Position numbers and translations under genes: made by a program | In this document: in pieces, positions 60,679-64,000 of the stretch | How positions within the stretch are numbered: the first letter of the stretch is position 1 | Layout: each line of letters begins with the position of its first letter | Notes under the pieces: generated by a model | Told to the model about the DNA's origin: nothing | Database searches by the model: none | Seen by the model: the letters and a program-made list of their open reading frames with translations, nothing else | Source of the DNA: Macrocybe gigantea | Taxonomy: Eukaryota; Basidiomycota; Agaricomycetes; Agaricales; Callistosporiaceae | DNA length: 64,000 nt | Assembly (NCBI GenBank): GCA_011319805.1 | Contig: SJRY01000257.1 | Coordinates: 1 to 64,000, forward strand | Reading direction: 5' to 3'

Positions 60679-61170
60679 TCAGCGATTATAGTTCTCGATC
60701 TGTTGTCGCCTAAAGTCTCGGGCTTGTGTTCGTTCTTCTCTTGTTTTCTTGCGGATGGGTTCATCCTCTTCTTCGGCAAGAAGATTCTGGTCTGACCACA
60801 GCTCTTCTGGGCTTATCCCGTATTCTCCTTCTAGGAAAAGTTCTGCAATGAGTTGTGCTGCTCCTTCGCTGAGGATCTCAGCAGGCTCGTCTGTGGTGGT
60901 GAAGGCAAACTCTCTCAGAAATGCCTGTTCTTCGTCGTCGCTACTTGGTGTAGGCATGCGCTCTCTCTTTCGTTTGTTTGGATTGCTAGTGTCTCTGTGG
61001 GTGGTGTGGACTGTCTCTGTGAATGGCGTGAACTGCAATGTCTGGTCTACTTCTCTGAGCCAAGTGCTCTCATCGCTCGTGCTAGTGCTTGCTGGGTCGG
61101 CGACCGCTTGTCGTCGAATGTTGATCAAGTCTTTGATAAAGCGTGATGTGGTGTGTGTGAGTCTGAGCAA
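60679..61170 (-). pseudogene. Leader open frame upstream of gag
   Basis: A frame of about 160 codons (SRFIKDLINIRRQAV, acidic PTPSSDDEEQAFLREF, basic RKKTREERTQARDFRRQQ) is in the same frame as gag. A TGA (60679) and a TAA (about 60532) separate them. It may be the original gag N-terminus or a small separate ORF; no domain is recognised. Confidence 0.45.
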
Positions 61171-61179
61171 GTCTCGACG

Positions 61180-61190
61180 AGGCTTAATAT
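61180..61190 (-). promoter_or_regulatory. Self-priming primer-binding site of the Gypsy element
   Basis: Two bases inside the 5' LTR the element reads ATATTAAGCCT, which is perfectly complementary over 11 nt to AGGCTTAATAT at the predicted transcript start in the LTR (61268-61278). No tRNA-type TGG primer site is present. Tf1/sushi elements prime themselves this way with the first 11 nt of their RNA. Confidence 0.7.
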
Positions 61191-61192
61191 CT

Positions 61193-61520
61193 TGTTAGGC
61201 TAGACGAATCTCAGAAGGACTCGGGCAGACTAAGTGCGAGAGTGGTCTTGAGATGATGGCAAAAGGAATATTAAGCCTAGCGCTACTGGTACATCTGGGA
61301 GTCCTTATATACATTACAGTACTCGAGCACGGACCATGGGCTGCGCAATGCTGTGGACTGCGGATGAGTAAGACTGGAAGGAGATGACTCAGAATGACTA
61401 GGGAAGTGGGATGACTCGATGGCTGCGCGCTGTGCAGCATAGCCACATAACAGGGGAGATAAGGGATGTGGAAAAGATAAGGTAAGAAAATGAATGGTCC
61501 TTTGGGCGACATCTGTAACA
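61193..61520 (-). repeat. Gypsy 5' LTR with promoter
   Basis: Same ends as the 3' LTR. In element orientation a TATATAAGG box precedes AGGCTTAATAT (plus-strand 61268-61278) by about 33 bp, a fitting transcript start. Confidence 0.97.
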
Positions 61521-64000
61521 GTCTCCACCGCCATCTATTGCAACTCTCCCATATTGGATTATGGTCACATCGTTCATAAACACTTCTCGAACAATCTTCA
61601 TCATTGAATCGTAGCGAGTCACCAGGTGCAAAATAATCTTCCTGTAGATTTCAGTGGGAAGAGGCCCATTTCGCCTTGGTCCAGAAAGGATCAGGTCGGG
61701 ATCTTGGAAGGATTAGCTTTTGTCCCGACTGGAAATCGAATGATACCTACATGCTTCTGTCGTGAACTGGTTATCCAGTTTCTTTGGGCGCTCCAGTGAG
61801 ATTTCTTTTGCAAGATTGTACATAAGTTTGATTTGAGAAAGATGAGCTGTCGCTGTCATATAATTGCTGATTGAGACGTAGGGGTTTCGGCGACTGGCGA
61901 CGGCCGACAAAAGATCATTGCATTGGCGCTCTATTGGAAAGGCCCAATACGCCCAAACAGGTCCCATTGCTCTGATACCGTCTCCGATATGGAGCAATGC
62001 ATGGATCGTGAGAGGACAGGCAGACAGTCGCGCTGGATCATGCTGATAGTACAGCCTGGAGTTCTCCCGATGAGTAAATGCCAGAATGAAATTGAATAAC
62101 GACTCACGTTTCATATTTGATTACCCATGACTTGAAACCATTGTCAATGTCATCAACTTCTTCATCGGATATTTCGAATTGCAAACACAAGTTAAGCAGT
62201 CAGACGAGCTCGACGAAGTGATCATAATATGCTTTGTCCGTAAAGGCACACTCCAGCAGGATGGGTGCAAGATAGAGGGTCCACACTGATCGCATTTCGG
62301 CGGTAACCTTTCCGGGGCACGTTGCTAGGTTCGGGACTCGAGTACCAAATGCAGATGGGATTGTCTTGCCAGCCTTATAAGATGCTTCCCTGATTGCATC
62401 CCATACATTTCGGTCTATGACATAGGCATCGCCCTCGCATTCCAGCTGCTTGAATTCGCCAGTCCAGAATGCTACGAGGTTGGGTATGAGATTCTCCCAG
62501 ATAAGGTGCATGAAATCGAAAGGAAATGACCATGGAAAGGAAAGAGAGCTTAGACAGCTCAATAGCGGCATTCCCTTGATGCCACACCTTTTCGACAACC
62601 TCTCTGCTGCGGCCTTGGTGGGTGCAATCTGGACTTCTTCGGCTTGTTGTATAAACTTGTCATGAGTCCGCAAGGGTAGGTCGTATGGATTGTATGACTG
62701 GTTGGATCCGGGAATATTGTCACAGTGGAGAGGTATGTAGTGAACGCGACACGCAACAGTTCGAATACCTTCGATCTCACACAGGCGGCATGGGAAAACG
62801 GCATTTGGACCTTTCATTCGCATAACCAAGGCCATAGCTAGTATGTCACCGAACCCGAGGATTACATAGGCATGCATATTGAAGAGTCTTTGGGTGAGGG
62901 AATCGAATGCGGGGATGCCTATGGCAAGTCGGATCATCTCCAAAGCACAGGGAAGCATGAAAGAATCCCAGTCCCATGGCTTCTTAGGACCGGGTATAAC
63001 ACCTAGATGCAGCTCCTTTCCTTTCCGAAAACGAATGTCGGGGGCAAGATTATAAATGAACATGATGAGGGGCCAGGAGGTCTGCGGGCGATTCTTGAAC
63101 ACAGCAAACCCATCCGTTGAGAACCCAAGAGCAATATCATGCTCATCCGAAAAATGAAAAAAATCTAGGGTCTTGCCATCGACGGTTACAAATTCTTCGA
63201 GGAGAGAGTGGTAATGGCTGCCGTCGAAGACATCAGTGATGATGCCAGGCTCGTGTTTATGCTCCACACGATAGCGCAGGGCTTGGGCAAATTCAACATT
63301 GGCCATCATTCCTCGCAGTCATGGAATGATGGGGAGATATTCAAAGTACTTGCGTGCCTTGCCACCTTCTGTCCATCTCGGTTCGTTACAGTTGGGACAT
63401 GTGTCGCAATCTTCATATGTGCCGGTAAAACAGACGCAGGAATTGATGCAACAATCATATCGCTCGGGCTCGAGACCGGACATAAACGCCACTCTCTGTT
63501 TTGTCTTCTTCAGAGAAAGATGGTGTGGGGATGGGCAGGCCACTTGCACTTTATTGAAGACAGCTTCGGTAAGTGGCCCTTCGGTCTTGAGCGCATACAT
63601 GCGGAAAGTGCTAAGGTCCTCCTCCCAGAAAGACTGCCCGTCTGAAAAGTATGGTTGAGGATGATAAAGCGAGAAGGGGGATATTGAAACGCACTTATGG
63701 AAGCCATTGCATGATAAAACTCTTCACTTGGCCCATCATAAGTCGAGACACCCGCCAACGGAAAATCTTCAAGATCCATATCTTCAAGATTGCCAGAGTC
63801 GTGTTCCCTATTATCTTCTTCGTCTTCACTGTCTTCTTCGTTGAAATCTTCATCATCAATGGCCTCGTCCGATTCGCTATCCTCGACTTGGAAATTGGCA
63901 CGCCAGCGAGTGTCCCTCAGCTGAGTCTTTTGCTCTTGAGTGAACTCGCGAGCGTGCGACACAATCTCGTCTTGGAGTGGAGAGCCGACACCTTCATTCC
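61521..64000 (-). pseudogene. Plavaka/Tnp2-like (CACTA superfamily) transposase, N-terminal and catalytic part
   Basis: The frame enters from the right window edge (acidic EDSESDEAIDDEDFNEEDSE). An intron at about 63640-63700 follows. The zinc-binding block INSCVCFTGTYEDCDTCPNC leads into the catalytic region IALGFSTDGFAVFKNRPQTS. Then come PCRLCEIEGIRTVACRVHYI, the family signature DLPLRTHDKFIQQAEEVQIA and FDFMHLIWENLIPNLVAFWT. TGA codons interrupt at 63319-63321 (YLPIIP-TGA-LRGMM) and 62200-62202 (HFVELV-TGA-LLNLC). The gene continues left to ...VAIDGGGD and is then split by the Gypsy element. Plavaka elements are common in agaricomycetes. Confidence 0.85.

Larger units (their letters stand above)
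54985..61520 (-). mobile_element. Complete Ty3/Gypsy chromodomain retrotransposon (6536 bp)
   Basis: It has two 328-bp LTRs (54985-55312 and 61193-61520) and a perfect 5-bp target duplication GTCTC (54980-54984 and 61521-61525). Internal order on the minus strand: leader frame, gag with two zinc knuckles, protease, reverse transcriptase, RNase H, integrase and chromodomain. That is the gene order of chromoviruses. There are no frameshifts in pol, but six TGA codons interrupt gag-pol. The LTRs differ at nine positions, all transitions. It is inserted in a Plavaka-like transposase gene. Confidence 0.97.

Noticed and set aside
57114..60795. Many plus-strand frames over the Gypsy element
   Set aside because: Cys/Phe/Leu-rich shadows of pol and gag read backwards.
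54985..61520. UGA recoding (selenocysteine, readthrough or reassigned code) to explain an otherwise open gag-pol
   Set aside because: Host genes in the window end normally and do not use internal TGA. The TGA sites fall where CGA is expected, and LTR differences show CpG decay, so mutation explains the pattern better.
1..64000. CRISPR arrays, tRNA or rRNA genes
   Set aside because: No regularly spaced direct repeats and no tRNA-like T-loop/acceptor pairs were found by eye in spacers. A covariance-model scan was not possible.

Overview
The window looks like a piece of an agaricomycete (mushroom-forming basidiomycete) chromosome. Genes carry many short GT-AG introns (about 47-80 bp). Several multi-span membrane proteins resemble families I know only from basidiomycetes. 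The transposons are fungal types: a chromodomain Gypsy element, a Copia element, a Plavaka/Tnp2-like element and a zinc-finger DDE transposon. All exon boundaries were read by eye from splice sites and protein continuity.

Layout. 1-4.5 kb: a nested transposon end. A Gypsy 3' end with LTR (1-1871) cut into a Copia element (1872-4495), which itself cut into a relic of a membrane-protein gene (about 4496-4900). 6.5-21.2 kb: a gene block with an alpha/beta hydrolase, an intact paralogue of the relic, a large reducing polyketide synthase with a C-terminal thioester reductase domain (10.65-19.4 kb), and a secreted M28 peptidase. The hydrolase and synthase could form a small biosynthetic cluster, but the synthase frame is broken about a dozen times. 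21.9-32.4 kb: a membrane protein, an intact mismatch-repair PMS1, a dead formamidase, and a divergent G-protein alpha subunit whose catalytic switch II Gln is Cys. 32.6-46.3 kb: a more GC-rich stretch with an AMID-like FAD oxidoreductase, a nucleotidyltransferase-like hypothetical protein, nucleoporin Nup84/Nup107, a small unknown protein, a secreted phospholipase C-type phosphoesterase and a seven-span membrane protein. 47.6-64 kb: a transposon island. A 5.7-kb DNA transposon with 14-bp inverted ends and 8-bp target duplications (47599-53322) is followed by a Plavaka-like transposase gene split by a complete 6.5-kb Gypsy element (54985-61520, target duplication GTCTC).

Two window-wide patterns stand out. 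First, in-frame stops in the conserved coding regions of all four transposon families are TGA, several where family alignments expect Arg, and the two LTRs of the complete Gypsy differ only by transitions, mostly at CpG. This points to CpG deamination of silenced repeats. Second, the frame breaks in the polyketide synthase, the AMID-like gene and Copia gag are all repaired by adding one base to a neighbouring run. That suggests homopolymer under-calling, or a strong deletion bias. The complete Gypsy also has an 11-nt match between its predicted transcript start and its primer site, the signature of Tf1-type self-priming.
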